Positions 33,440 to 41,368 of a stretch of DNA of 64,000 nucleotides are shown in pieces. Source of the DNA: Cellulomonas cellasea (GTDB taxonomy: Bacteria; Actinomycetota; Actinomycetes; Actinomycetales; Cellulomonadaceae); the NCBI RefSeq assembly GCF_030372105.1, contig NZ_JAUDBQ010000010.1, forward strand, positions 1 to 64,000. Reading direction: 5' to 3'. Under the pieces are notes generated by a model that was given only the letters and a program-made list of their open reading frames with translations, did no database searches and was not told the origin of the DNA. Position numbers and translations under genes: made by a program. How positions within the stretch are numbered: the first letter of the stretch is position 1; each line of letters opens with the position of its first letter.

Positions 33440-34349
33440 GACCGGCCCACGCGGTCGCGATCTGGCCACCGAGGGTGATGTTGTTGCTGGCGATGTCGAT
33501 GTTGACGTCCAGGCTCTTGCCCTCGGTGTGCTGCACCAGGTACGCGAGGAGGAACGGGGTGACCTCCTTGCCGCCCACACCCTGCGCGTCGGCGGCCTCG
33601 AACGCGGCGGCGAGGACGCTGTCGTGCAGCTCGGGGTCGAGCTGCTGGCTGACGGGCAGCGGGTTGGCCACGAGCACGGCGTGCGTGGAGCCGATCGAGT
33701 CGTGCGCGGCCATGACGCCCGCGATCTCCTCGGGGGTCTCGACCTGCCAGTCGATGGAGTGGCCCGAGTCGGTCAGGTAGAAGCCCGGGTAGCGCTGGGT
33801 GCGGTACCCGAGCACCGTGACGCCGAGGGACTCGAGCCGCTCGAGGGTGGCCGGGATGTCGAGGATCGACTTGGCGCCCGCGGAGATCACGGTGATCGGC
33901 AGCTTCGACAGCATGGTCAGGTCGGCCGACTCGTCGAAGGACTCCTGGGCGCCGCGGTGCACGCCGCCCAGGCCGCCGGTGGAGAAGACCCGGATGCCCG
34001 CGGCGTGCGCGAGCAGGGCCGTCGCCGCGACGGTGGTGGCGCCGGTGACCTTCTTGACCATGGCGATGCCGAGGTCGCGGCTGGACACCTTGATGACCGA
34101 GGTGTCCTCGGCGATGCGGACGATGTGCTCGTCCTCGAGGCCGACCCGCAGCACGCCGTCGATCACGGCGATGGTGGCGGGGGTGACGCCGTCGTCGACG
34201 AGCAGCTGCTCGAAGTGGCGGGCGGCGCCGAGGTTCCGCGGGCGCGGGAAGCCGTGGCTGATGATCGTCGACTCGAGGGCGACGACCGGGCGGCCCTCGG
34301 CGAGGGCGTCGGCGACGGCTTCGGACAGGACGACAGGGGTGGTGCTCAT
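33420..34349 (-). CDS. psuG: Pseudouridine-5'-phosphate glycosidase
   Basis: PsuG (309 residues) splits pseudouridine 5'-phosphate into uracil and ribose 5-phosphate, breaking the C-C glycosidic bond. Conserved stretches are VVALESTIISHGFPRPRN with the catalytic-type Glu, DLGIAMVKKVTGATTVAATALLAHAAGIRVFSTGGLGGVHR, SAGAKSILDIPATLERLESLGV with its Lys, and GGKEVTPFLLAYLVQHTEGKSLDVNIDIASNNI. Length is normal. AAGGAG lies eight bases before the ATG, which overlaps the stop of the MFS gene. Confidence 0.95.
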   Translation of the reverse strand: MSTTPVVLSEAVADALAEGRPVVALESTIISHGFPRPRNLGAARHFEQLLVDDGVTPATIAVIDGVLRVGLEDEHIVRIAEDTSVIKVSSRDLGIAMVKKVTGATTVAATALLAHAAGIRVFSTGGLGGVHRGAQESFDESADLTMLSKLPITVISAGAKSILDIPATLERLESLGVTVLGYRTQRYPGFYLTDSGHSIDWQVETPEEIAGVMAAHDSIGSTHAVLVANPLPVSQQLDPELHDSVLAAAFEAADAQGVGGKEVTPFLLAYLVQHTEGKSLDVNIDIASNNITLGGQIATAWAGRGAAQR

Positions 34350-35605
34350 GTGGTGGCTCCTTGGTAGTTCTGGTCGGTCTGGTCGGAAGCCGCGACATTC
34401 GGTTTCGCGGTGGGCGCCGGTCCGGCGATCCGGATGGCGCCGAGCGCGAGCAGGGCCGTCACGGGGACGGCCATGAACGCGAGTTGGAGGCCCGCGACGT
34501 CGGCGAGGGCGCCGAGCATCAGCGGGAAGGCGATCGAGGTGGCCGAGGTGAGCAGCGACGCCCGCGCGACGGCCGCATCGGGCCGGTGGGGGAATCCGCT
34601 GACGACCAGGGCGATCGACGCCGGGTAGAGGTTGGCGGCGGCGAGCCCGCCGAGGCCGGCGGCGAGCACGGCGAGGAACGGGGTGGTCGCGAAGGTGAGG
34701 ACGGCGGCTGCCGCCAGGCCCACCAGCAGCGAGGCCACCAGCACGGGCGGCGCGCCGAGCACCCCGACGAGCCGGCTGCCGAGCACGCGGCCGGCCACGA
34801 TGGCCGCCCACATCACCGACGCGGCCCCGGCGGCGGTGGGCGCCGAGAACCCGCCGACGTCCACCAGGTGGGTGGCCGTCCAGAAGATGAAGGACCACTC
34901 CACGGCCACGCTCAGGCACATGGCCGCGTAGGCGGCCCGGGGCCGGCGCAGGGCGGTCGCCGCCTGGCGACTGGCGGCCCCGGTGGAGTCGGCGTCCATG
35001 GCGGCGCGCCCCCGCAGCAGCAGGGGCACCACCACGACGAGCAGCAGCGCGGCCTGCACGGCGGGGAACCCGCGCCAGCCCAGGGCCGTGGCCGCCACCA
35101 CCGGGAGGGCGGCGGCGGCGGCCACGGCGCCGATGCTGTAGGCCACGTTGAGCTCGCCGATCATCTGCGCGCCGTGCCGCCCGTGCAGGGCGACCAGCAG
35201 CGCCTGGCCCGCGATGAGCGTGGAGCTCATGGCGAACCCGACCAGCACGAGCGCGCCCACGCTCATCACGGCGGTCTGCGCGGTGGAGATCAGCGCGGCC
35301 CCCGTGGCGCCGAGCACTGCCGCGCCGATGAGGATCGGCATCCGCCCGTGCCGTCGTCGGACCCGCTCGGCGACGGTCGCCGCGAGCAGCCCGCCCACGG
35401 CCAGCGCCGTGATGTGCAGGCTGCCGATGGTGTGCGACATCGGGATGTCCGCCTGGAGGAACGGCATCAGGCCGCCCAGGCTGCCCTGCAGCAGCGCGCT
35501 GACCAGGACGAGCACGAAGACAGCGAGGGTCAACCCGTCACGCCGTGGCCCCGGGTGGCGGGGTCCGGCGCGACGGGCTGGCCGCTCGCTGTCGTGGTGG
35601 CTCAA
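34346..35605 (-). CDS. MFS transporter
   Basis: A 419-residue major facilitator with about twelve helices. The helix 2-3 loop AERVRRRHGRMPI matches the MFS loop motif G/A-x-x-x-D/R-R-x-G-R-R. The substrate is unknown; its place between an SDR and psuG suggests a nucleoside, pseudouridine or sugar. I chose the TTG at 35605, which overlaps the SDR stop (TTGA) and gives a 24-residue lead before helix 1; a TTG at the start of helix 1 is an alternative. Its stop overlaps the psuG ATG. Confidence 0.82.
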   Translation of the reverse strand: MSHHDSERPARRAGPRHPGPRRDGLTLAVFVLVLVSALLQGSLGGLMPFLQADIPMSHTIGSLHITALAVGGLLAATVAERVRRRHGRMPILIGAAVLGATGAALISTAQTAVMSVGALVLVGFAMSSTLIAGQALLVALHGRHGAQMIGELNVAYSIGAVAAAAALPVVAATALGWRGFPAVQAALLLVVVVPLLLRGRAAMDADSTGAASRQAATALRRPRAAYAAMCLSVAVEWSFIFWTATHLVDVGGFSAPTAAGAASVMWAAIVAGRVLGSRLVGVLGAPPVLVASLLVGLAAAAVLTFATTPFLAVLAAGLGGLAAANLYPASIALVVSGFPHRPDAAVARASLLTSATSIAFPLMLGALADVAGLQLAFMAVPVTALLALGAIRIAGPAPTAKPNVAASDQTDQNYQGATT

Positions 35606-36411
35606 CGCAGCGTCGCCCCGGCGTCCAGCACCAGCTCGGCGCCGGTCATGTACCTGGCCTCCGAGGAGCACAGCCACCGGACGGCGTGCGCCACGTCGAC
35701 GGGCTCCATGCGGTGGATGGGCAGCGGCAGCTCCAGGGCGCCGCCGACGCCCTTGGCGGTGGCCTGCCAGTGCTCGGCCGCCGGGTTCTGCGTCATGTCG
35801 GTGCCGGTGCCGCCCGGGTGGACGGCGTTGACCCGGATGCTGTCGCCCGCGAGCTCGAGCGCGAGGCTCTTGAGCAGGCCCACCGTCCCGTACTTCGCCG
35901 CCGCGTAGTGCCCGATGGTGGGCAGCGGCTTCACGGCGGCTGTGGAGCCGACGAAGACGATGGACCCGCCGCGCCCGCCCTCGAGGATCGCCGGGACGGC
36001 GGCCCGCACGGTGTTCCAGGTGCCGGTGAGGACGACGTCGATCATCGTCTGCCACTGCTCGGGGGTGGCCTTCCACGTCAGCTCGGGCCAGCTCGCGACC
36101 CCGGCGTTGGCGACGACCATGTCGAGCCGCCCGTAGGAGTCCGTGGCCGTGCGCACCGCGGCCTCGAGCGCCGCGTGGTCGCGGACGTCGGCGTAGACGC
36201 TCTCCGCCCGGCCGCCCGCGGCGCGGATGATCCGCACCGTCTCGGCGAGGTCGTCATTCGACGCGAGGTCGTAGGTGAGGCCCTCGACGGGGCGCCCGAG
36301 GTCGGTGACGACGACAGCCGCCCCTGCCTCTGCGAGCGACACCGCGATGGACCGGCCGATGCCCCGGCCGGCTCCGGTGACGAGCGCCACCTGGTCTGTC
36401 AGATCGATCAC
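35602..36411 (-). CDS. Short-chain dehydrogenase/reductase
   Basis: A 269-residue NAD(P)-dependent SDR. The cofactor motif TGAGRGIG is at 12-19, the NAG motif is in DMVVANAGVA, the Ser is in IVFVGSTAAV, and the catalytic Tyr-Lys pair is in GHYAAAKYG. The Asp after strand two (VVTDLGRP) suggests a preference for NAD. The GTG start overlaps the stop of the nucleoside hydrolase gene (GTGA), with GGAGACC upstream. In this operon a role in oxidising ribose or a modified pentose is possible, but this is only a guess from context. Confidence 0.88.
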   Translation of the reverse strand: MIDLTDQVALVTGAGRGIGRSIAVSLAEAGAAVVVTDLGRPVEGLTYDLASNDDLAETVRIIRAAGGRAESVYADVRDHAALEAAVRTATDSYGRLDMVVANAGVASWPELTWKATPEQWQTMIDVVLTGTWNTVRAAVPAILEGGRGGSIVFVGSTAAVKPLPTIGHYAAAKYGTVGLLKSLALELAGDSIRVNAVHPGGTGTDMTQNPAAEHWQATAKGVGGALELPLPIHRMEPVDVAHAVRWLCSSEARYMTGAELVLDAGATLR

Positions 36412-37397
36412 TGGGAGGTCTCCTTGTCGAGCGGGATGGCGGAGTCGCCGGCGGCGGCGATGAGCGCGACGACCTGATCGCCGAAGTGCGGGTCGCTCTC
36501 CAGCACCACCTGGCAGTGGGCGCCCTCCTGGGCGGGGAAGCCCATGTACTTGCCGCGGGTGTCGCAGACCGTCTGCCCACGGGTGGGGCCGTCGCCGGTG
36601 ACGACGTAGGCGTTGACGGTGGGCGCGAGGTCCGGCACGAGCGTGCCGGCGGCGATGGCCACGGCCAGCGCGTCGTGCATGCAGCTGCGGCGCTCGCCGA
36701 ACGCCGCCCCGGCGAAGAACTCGAAGTAGAAGTCGAGGATTCGCGACACGTACTGGCCGACCGTGCCGCCCTGGTCGAGCCGCGCGCGGTGCGAGTCGTC
36801 GAGCGTGGTGCGCATCGTGACGTCCAGGCCCACCATCGTCAGCCGCCACGGGGCGTGGAAGACGGCGGCGGCTGCCTCCGGGTCGCACCAGATGTTGGCC
36901 TCGGCGACCTCGGTGACGTTGCCGGGGGCGTCGGCGGCGCCGCCCATAATGGTCACGCCCCGCACCAGGCTCGGCAGCTCGGGGCACAGGCCCAGGGCGA
37001 TCGCCAGGTTGGTGAGCGGGCCCACCGCGACGATCTCCACCTCGCCCGGGTTCGCGGTGACGAGCCGCACGATCTGCTCGGCGGCGCTGCCGGGGACGAC
37101 GGCGCCGACCTCGCGGCCGGAGCCCGCGTTGCCCTGCCCGTCGTCGCCGTGCACGTGGTACGCGAACACGGCCTCGCCGCCCGCGATGGGGCCCGCGGCG
37201 CCGGCGGCCACGGGGACCTCCGGGCGGCCCGCCATATGCACGGTGTGCAGGCAGTTGCGGGTGGCTGTCGCCACGTCCACGTTGCCCCACACCGAGCCGA
37301 GGCCGATCAGGTCGATCTCGGGGTGCAGCGAGGCGTAGAGGATCGCGAGGGTGTCGTCGACGCCCGTGTCGCAGTCGAGGATCATCTTCAGTGCCAT
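36408..37397 (-). CDS. Nucleoside hydrolase (IUNH family), copy A
   Basis: A 329-residue member of the inosine-uridine nucleoside hydrolase family, which splits N-ribosides into base and ribose. The calcium-binding signature DCDTGVDD is at residues 8-15; VGPLTNLAIA, TIMGGAA, EANIWCDPEAA, MVGLDVT and the catalytic-type MHDALAVA are all present. GGAGAG precedes the ATG. It is the fourth of four hydrolases in tandem and shares no obvious recent duplication with its neighbours. Base specificity is unknown. Confidence 0.92.
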   Translation of the reverse strand: MALKMILDCDTGVDDTLAILYASLHPEIDLIGLGSVWGNVDVATATRNCLHTVHMAGRPEVPVAAGAAGPIAGGEAVFAYHVHGDDGQGNAGSGREVGAVVPGSAAEQIVRLVTANPGEVEIVAVGPLTNLAIALGLCPELPSLVRGVTIMGGAADAPGNVTEVAEANIWCDPEAAAAVFHAPWRLTMVGLDVTMRTTLDDSHRARLDQGGTVGQYVSRILDFYFEFFAGAAFGERRSCMHDALAVAIAAGTLVPDLAPTVNAYVVTGDGPTRGQTVCDTRGKYMGFPAQEGAHCQVVLESDPHFGDQVVALIAAAGDSAIPLDKETSQ

Positions 37398-37437
37398 GTG
37401 GTGCTCTCCTGTCGTGCTGGTGGTGCTGGTCCGGGCG

Positions 37438-38385
37438 TCAGCGCAGGCGGGCGTCTAGCTCCGCGACGCGGGAGACCAGCAGCCGGTTGAAGGCGTCGGC
37501 GTCCACCTCGAGGGCCACGTCGGCGTTGGGGGCGGCCTTGGCGACGTTGTCCACGTCCACCACCGTCATGCCGCGCGTGAGGGCCCCGGCGCACTCCACG
37601 TCGACGTAGAGGCTGCGAGTCGTCACCAGGCTCGGCTGGATGACAGCCGCCACGGCCAGCGAGTCGTGCTGCGCTGTGGACGGGTTGCCCGACATCGCCA
37701 GGTGGTAGGCGGTGTAGAACTCGACCATCCCCAGCACCGCCTGGGCGACGGGCCCGCCGCCGCGCAGGCCGTCCCAGTCGTCGGGGGCGGTGAGCGCGAA
37801 GTGCGTGACGTCCAGGCCGACCATCGTCACGGGGATGCCCGCGGCGAAGACCCGCGCCGCGGCGTCCGGGTCGTACCAGATGTTGAACTCGGCGGCGGGC
37901 GTCATGTTGCCGATCACCCGGGCGCCGCCGCCCATGAGGACGATGCGCTCGAGCTTCGCGGCGACGTCCGGGAACGCGGCGATCAGCACCGCGACGTTCG
38001 TCAGCGGGCCCAGCGCGATGAGCGTCACCGGCTCCGCCGAGCCCTCGATCACGTCGACCATGAGCTGCACGGCCGAGCGGGCGTCCACGCCGCGCGGCGC
38101 GGGGTCCAGCCGCACGCCGCCGAACCCGTCCTCGCCGTGGGTGTTCGGGTCGGGGGCGGAGTCGCGGCGCACGAGCGGCACATCGGCGCCCGCGGCCACC
38201 GGCACGTCGTCCCGGCCGAGCAGGTGCATGAGCCGCAGCGCGTTCTCGGTGGTGTGGGCCAGGCCGGTGTTGCCGCCGACGGTGGTGACCGCCAGCAGGT
38301 CCAGCTCGGGGCTCGCCACGGCGAGCATGAGGGCCAGGGCGTCGTCGATGCCCGGGTCCGTGTCGATGATGACGGGGATGGCCAT
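37438..38385 (-). CDS. Nucleoside hydrolase (IUNH family), copy B
   Basis: A 315-residue IUNH-family hydrolase with DTDPGIDDALALML near the N-terminus, VTTVGGNTGLAHTTENA, LGPLTNVAVLIAAF, LMGGGARVIGNMTPAAEFNIWYDPDAA, MVGLDVTHFA and QHDSLAVAA, i.e. the full active-site set. The ATG at 38385 has GAAGGAG six bases upstream; a GTG two codons earlier is too close to it. It is 40 bases upstream of copy A. Confidence 0.93.
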   Translation of the reverse strand: MAIPVIIDTDPGIDDALALMLAVASPELDLLAVTTVGGNTGLAHTTENALRLMHLLGRDDVPVAAGADVPLVRRDSAPDPNTHGEDGFGGVRLDPAPRGVDARSAVQLMVDVIEGSAEPVTLIALGPLTNVAVLIAAFPDVAAKLERIVLMGGGARVIGNMTPAAEFNIWYDPDAAARVFAAGIPVTMVGLDVTHFALTAPDDWDGLRGGGPVAQAVLGMVEFYTAYHLAMSGNPSTAQHDSLAVAAVIQPSLVTTRSLYVDVECAGALTRGMTVVDVDNVAKAAPNADVALEVDADAFNRLLVSRVAELDARLR

Positions 38386-38440
38386 GGTCACTCCTTCGTC
38401 TCGGCGGTGAGGCCGGTCAGGCGGTCAAGCGGTCAGCGGG

Positions 38441-39382
38441 TCAGGCGCCGAGGGCGCGCAGGAACTTCTCGTGGAAGGCGGGAAGGTCGAGCGTGTCGAC
38501 GAGGCGCACCACGCAGGGCTCAAGCGGGTCGACCGGGTCGGCCTCGTAGCCGCGCAGGTCCGCGACGACCTGGCCGCGGGTCTTCTCGCCGCGCAGCTCG
38601 ACGCTGGCCCGCACCAGGCGGTACGTCGCCAGGTCCGGGTCCAGGGCCAGGGCCATGGCCAGCGGGTCGTGCAGCACACACGTCCGCATGCCCACCAGCG
38701 GCTCGTACACGTCGATGTAGTGCTGCATCGACTGCCACAGCATCCGGCCGTGCGGGGTGTCGACGGCCTCCAGCCGGGCCACGACCTCGGGCGGCATGGC
38801 GGTGCTCATCGTGATCTCGAGGCCCACCAGCACCAGGTCCCACGGCGCGTCGAGGACCAGCTGCGCGGCCTCCGGGTCGTGCCAGATGTTCGCCTCGCCG
38901 GTCTCCGACGCGTTCCCGGGCACCCCGGCGGCGCCGCCCATCACCACCACGCGGCGGATCAGGCGCGGCAGCTCGGGCTCGAGCAGCAGCGCCAGCCCGA
39001 TGTTGGTGAGCGGGCCGACGGCCACGAGCGTGAGCTCGCCGGGGCGGCTGCGGGCCAGCCGGACGATCTCCGCGGCGGCCAGCGTGCCCGCCAGCTCGCG
39101 TGACGACGGCGGGTGCCCGGCGTCGCCCAGCCCGTCGTGGCCGTGCACGAACTCGGCGGTGAGCAGCGGCTGCGCCATCGGGCGCGCGGCCCCCTGGTGC
39201 ACCGGCACGTCGGTGAGGCCCACCGCGTCGAGGATGGTCAGCGTGTTGCGGGCGCCCACGTGCACGGGCACGTTGCCGTGCGTGACGGTGCACGCGACGA
39301 ACTGCGCGCCGTTGCCGGCGCCGTACATGATCGCCATGGCGTCGTCGACGCCGGTGTCGCAGTCGAAGATGATCTCGGTCAT
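38441..39382 (-). CDS. Nucleoside hydrolase (IUNH family), copy C
   Basis: A 313-residue IUNH-family hydrolase with FDCDTGVDDAMAIM, VGPLTNIGLALLL, VVMGGAAGVPGNASETGEANIWHDPEAA, LVGLEITM and LHDPLAMALAL. By sequence it is closest in style to copy A (GVDD, EANIWxDPEAA). The ATG lies two bases after the copy D stop, with no good ribosome-binding site, so it relies on coupling. Confidence 0.92.
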   Translation of the reverse strand: MTEIIFDCDTGVDDAMAIMYGAGNGAQFVACTVTHGNVPVHVGARNTLTILDAVGLTDVPVHQGAARPMAQPLLTAEFVHGHDGLGDAGHPPSSRELAGTLAAAEIVRLARSRPGELTLVAVGPLTNIGLALLLEPELPRLIRRVVVMGGAAGVPGNASETGEANIWHDPEAAQLVLDAPWDLVLVGLEITMSTAMPPEVVARLEAVDTPHGRMLWQSMQHYIDVYEPLVGMRTCVLHDPLAMALALDPDLATYRLVRASVELRGEKTRGQVVADLRGYEADPVDPLEPCVVRLVDTLDLPAFHEKFLRALGA

Positions 39383-39384
39383 GG

Positions 39385-40332
39385 TCAGCCGGCCTTCTGG
39401 GCGGAGAGCGCGGCGATGGCGTCGACGGTCATGTCCCACAGCAGCGGCTTGTCCAGCTGGACGGCCACGTCGGTGTTGTGCGCCTGGCCCAGCAGGAACT
39501 CGAAGTCGGTGACCGTCATACCGGTGGTCCACGTCCCGGTGAGCTCCACGGCGACGAACGCGCTGCGGGTGGTGAACACTTTCGGGTCCACGAGCCAGGC
39601 CACACAGCACAGGTCGTGCACGGGCGGGGCGTCGAAGCCCTGGTGCTCGCGGTACGTCTTGCCGAAGAACTTGAGGATCTCCACCACGAACTCCGACAGC
39701 GGCGAGTCGATGGCCGCGATCCGCTCGACGACCTCCGCGTCGGCGGTCGCCTGGTGCGTGAGGTCCAGCCCCACCATGACGACCTTCCAGGCCCCCGCGA
39801 ACACGGCCTGCGCGGCCTCCGGGTCGGCGATGATGTTGAACTCCGCCGCCGGGGTGCGGTTGCCCCGGGTGTAGCCGCCGCCCATGAGGACGACCTGCTT
39901 GACCCGCTCGATGATGCGCGGCTCCTTGTTCATCGCCAGGGCGATGTTGGTCAGCGGGCCCGTCGGGACCAGCGTGATGGTGCCGGGCTCGGCGGCCATC
40001 ACCTCGTCGATGATGAGGTCCACGGCGTGCCGGGGGTCCAGCTCGCGGACCGGCGCGGGGAGCACCGGGCCGTCGAGGCCCGAGTCGCCGTGGATGTCGG
40101 GCGCCACCATCTGCGGGCGCACCATCGGGCCCTGGCAGCCGGCCGCGACGGGCACGTCGATGCCCGCGATGGCGCACACCGACAGGGCGTTGCGGGTGAC
40201 CTTCGCCAGCGTCTGGTTCCCGGCGCAGGTCGTCACGGCGATCAGCTCGATGCCGGGGTTGCCCGCCGCGAGGATCATCGCCAGCGCGTCGTCGTGCCCG
40301 GGGTCGCAGTCGAGGATGATGCGTTCGGTCAT
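39385..40332 (-). CDS. Nucleoside hydrolase (IUNH family), copy D
   Basis: A 315-residue IUNH-family hydrolase with LDCDPGHDDALAMILAAGNPGIELIAVTTCAGNQTLAKVTRNAL, the form typical of RihA/RihB-type enzymes, then GPLTNIALAMN, LMGGGYTRGNRTPAAEFNIIADPEAA, MVGLDLTHQA and VHDLCCVAW. RihA and RihB act mainly on pyrimidine ribosides; this copy is the best candidate for that activity. AAGGAG lies before the ATG. First of the four tandem hydrolases. Confidence 0.93.
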   Translation of the reverse strand: MTERIILDCDPGHDDALAMILAAGNPGIELIAVTTCAGNQTLAKVTRNALSVCAIAGIDVPVAAGCQGPMVRPQMVAPDIHGDSGLDGPVLPAPVRELDPRHAVDLIIDEVMAAEPGTITLVPTGPLTNIALAMNKEPRIIERVKQVVLMGGGYTRGNRTPAAEFNIIADPEAAQAVFAGAWKVVMVGLDLTHQATADAEVVERIAAIDSPLSEFVVEILKFFGKTYREHQGFDAPPVHDLCCVAWLVDPKVFTTRSAFVAVELTGTWTTGMTVTDFEFLLGQAHNTDVAVQLDKPLLWDMTVDAIAALSAQKAG

Positions 40333-40364
40333 GGTGTGCTCCTTGCGGGATCTGGGCGCACCGG

Positions 40365-40401
40365 CCCACAGCGACGGCGTCTGCCGTGCCGTCGCCGTGG
40401 G
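40365..40401 (-). terminator. Internal hairpin between permease and hydrolase genes
   Basis: CCCAC-A-GCGACGGC (40365-40378) pairs with GCCGTCGC-C-GTGGG (40388-40401), 13 pairs with one mismatch, in the 91-base gap inside the operon. It may reduce read-through or protect the upstream transporter mRNA. Confidence 0.5.
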
Positions 40402-40423
40402 GACGTGCGGTGCGAGGGGTGGG

Positions 40424-41368
40424 TCAGGCGGTTTGCGGGGCCGGCGTCGCTGACGGCGCCTTGGTGCGGACCTTGTGGAAGCGGATGCCCACGAGGACCA
40501 GCGCGATGATCGTGATGACGTACGGGGTCATCAACGCGAGGTTGGAGTTGAACCCGGCGATGCCGAGCTGGTCGGCGATGGCGTCCGCCGCGCCGAAGAT
40601 GAACGCCGCGACCATCGTCCGCACCGGCTTGCCCAGTCCGAAGGTGAGGGCCGCGACCGCGATGAACCCGCGGCCCGAGGTCATGTTCGCGGTGAAGGAG
40701 CCGAGCGTCGCCATCGCGAGCTGCGCGCCGGCGATGCCGCACAGGACGCCCGAGATGAGGATGCTCTGGAACCGGACCTTGCGAACCCCGATGCCGGCGG
40801 CCTCGGCGGCGGCCTCGTCCTCGCCCACCGCCCGCAGGTGCACGCCGTACTTGGTGCGGTACAGCACGATCGAGGCGATCGGTACCACCAGCAGCGCGAA
40901 CCACACGAGCGCTGTCTGGTTGTGCAGCGCGGGGCCGAGCACCGGGATCTCCGCGAGCGGGCCAAGGGAGATGCGCGGCAGCCGGATGCTGGCATGCGGC
41001 GGCGTGACGCCCGGGTTGCCGTAGAAGACCTGCAGCAAGAACACCGACAGGCCCGCGGCCAGCAGGTTCACACCGATGCCGACCACGATGAAGTCGGCCT
41101 TGAGCCACAGGGTCGCCCCTGCGTAGATCATGGCCAGCACGAGTGCGGCGGCCACTGCCGCGCCGACCCCGACCAGGGCGCTGCCCGTGGCGGAGCCCAC
41201 GGCGATCGACGTGAACGCGCCGATCAGCATCATGCCCTCGAGCCCGATGTTGAGGATGTTGCCCTGCTGGGTGAACGCGCCGCCGATCGCGGCGAGCAGC
41301 AGCGGGGCCACCTTCATCAGGATGACGAAGAGCATGGACGCGGTGAAGATCTGCTCCAGGACGTCCAT
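40424..41368 (-). CDS. BMP-type nucleoside ABC transporter, second permease
   Basis: A 314-residue membrane permease with about eight to ten helices, of the YufQ/BMP-transporter type. Landmarks are FVILMKVAPLLLAAIGGAFTQQGNILNIGLEGMMLIGAF (the family's NIG-x-EG motif), LRAVGEDEAAAEAAGI (contact loop for the ATPase) and SGRGFIAVAALTFGL. Its ATG overlaps the stop of the fused ATPase-permease gene. Together they would form the inner-membrane part of a nucleoside importer. Confidence 0.9.
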   Translation of the reverse strand: MDVLEQIFTASMLFVILMKVAPLLLAAIGGAFTQQGNILNIGLEGMMLIGAFTSIAVGSATGSALVGVGAAVAAALVLAMIYAGATLWLKADFIVVGIGVNLLAAGLSVFLLQVFYGNPGVTPPHASIRLPRISLGPLAEIPVLGPALHNQTALVWFALLVVPIASIVLYRTKYGVHLRAVGEDEAAAEAAGIGVRKVRFQSILISGVLCGIAGAQLAMATLGSFTANMTSGRGFIAVAALTFGLGKPVRTMVAAFIFGAADAIADQLGIAGFNSNLALMTPYVITIIALVLVGIRFHKVRTKAPSATPAPQTA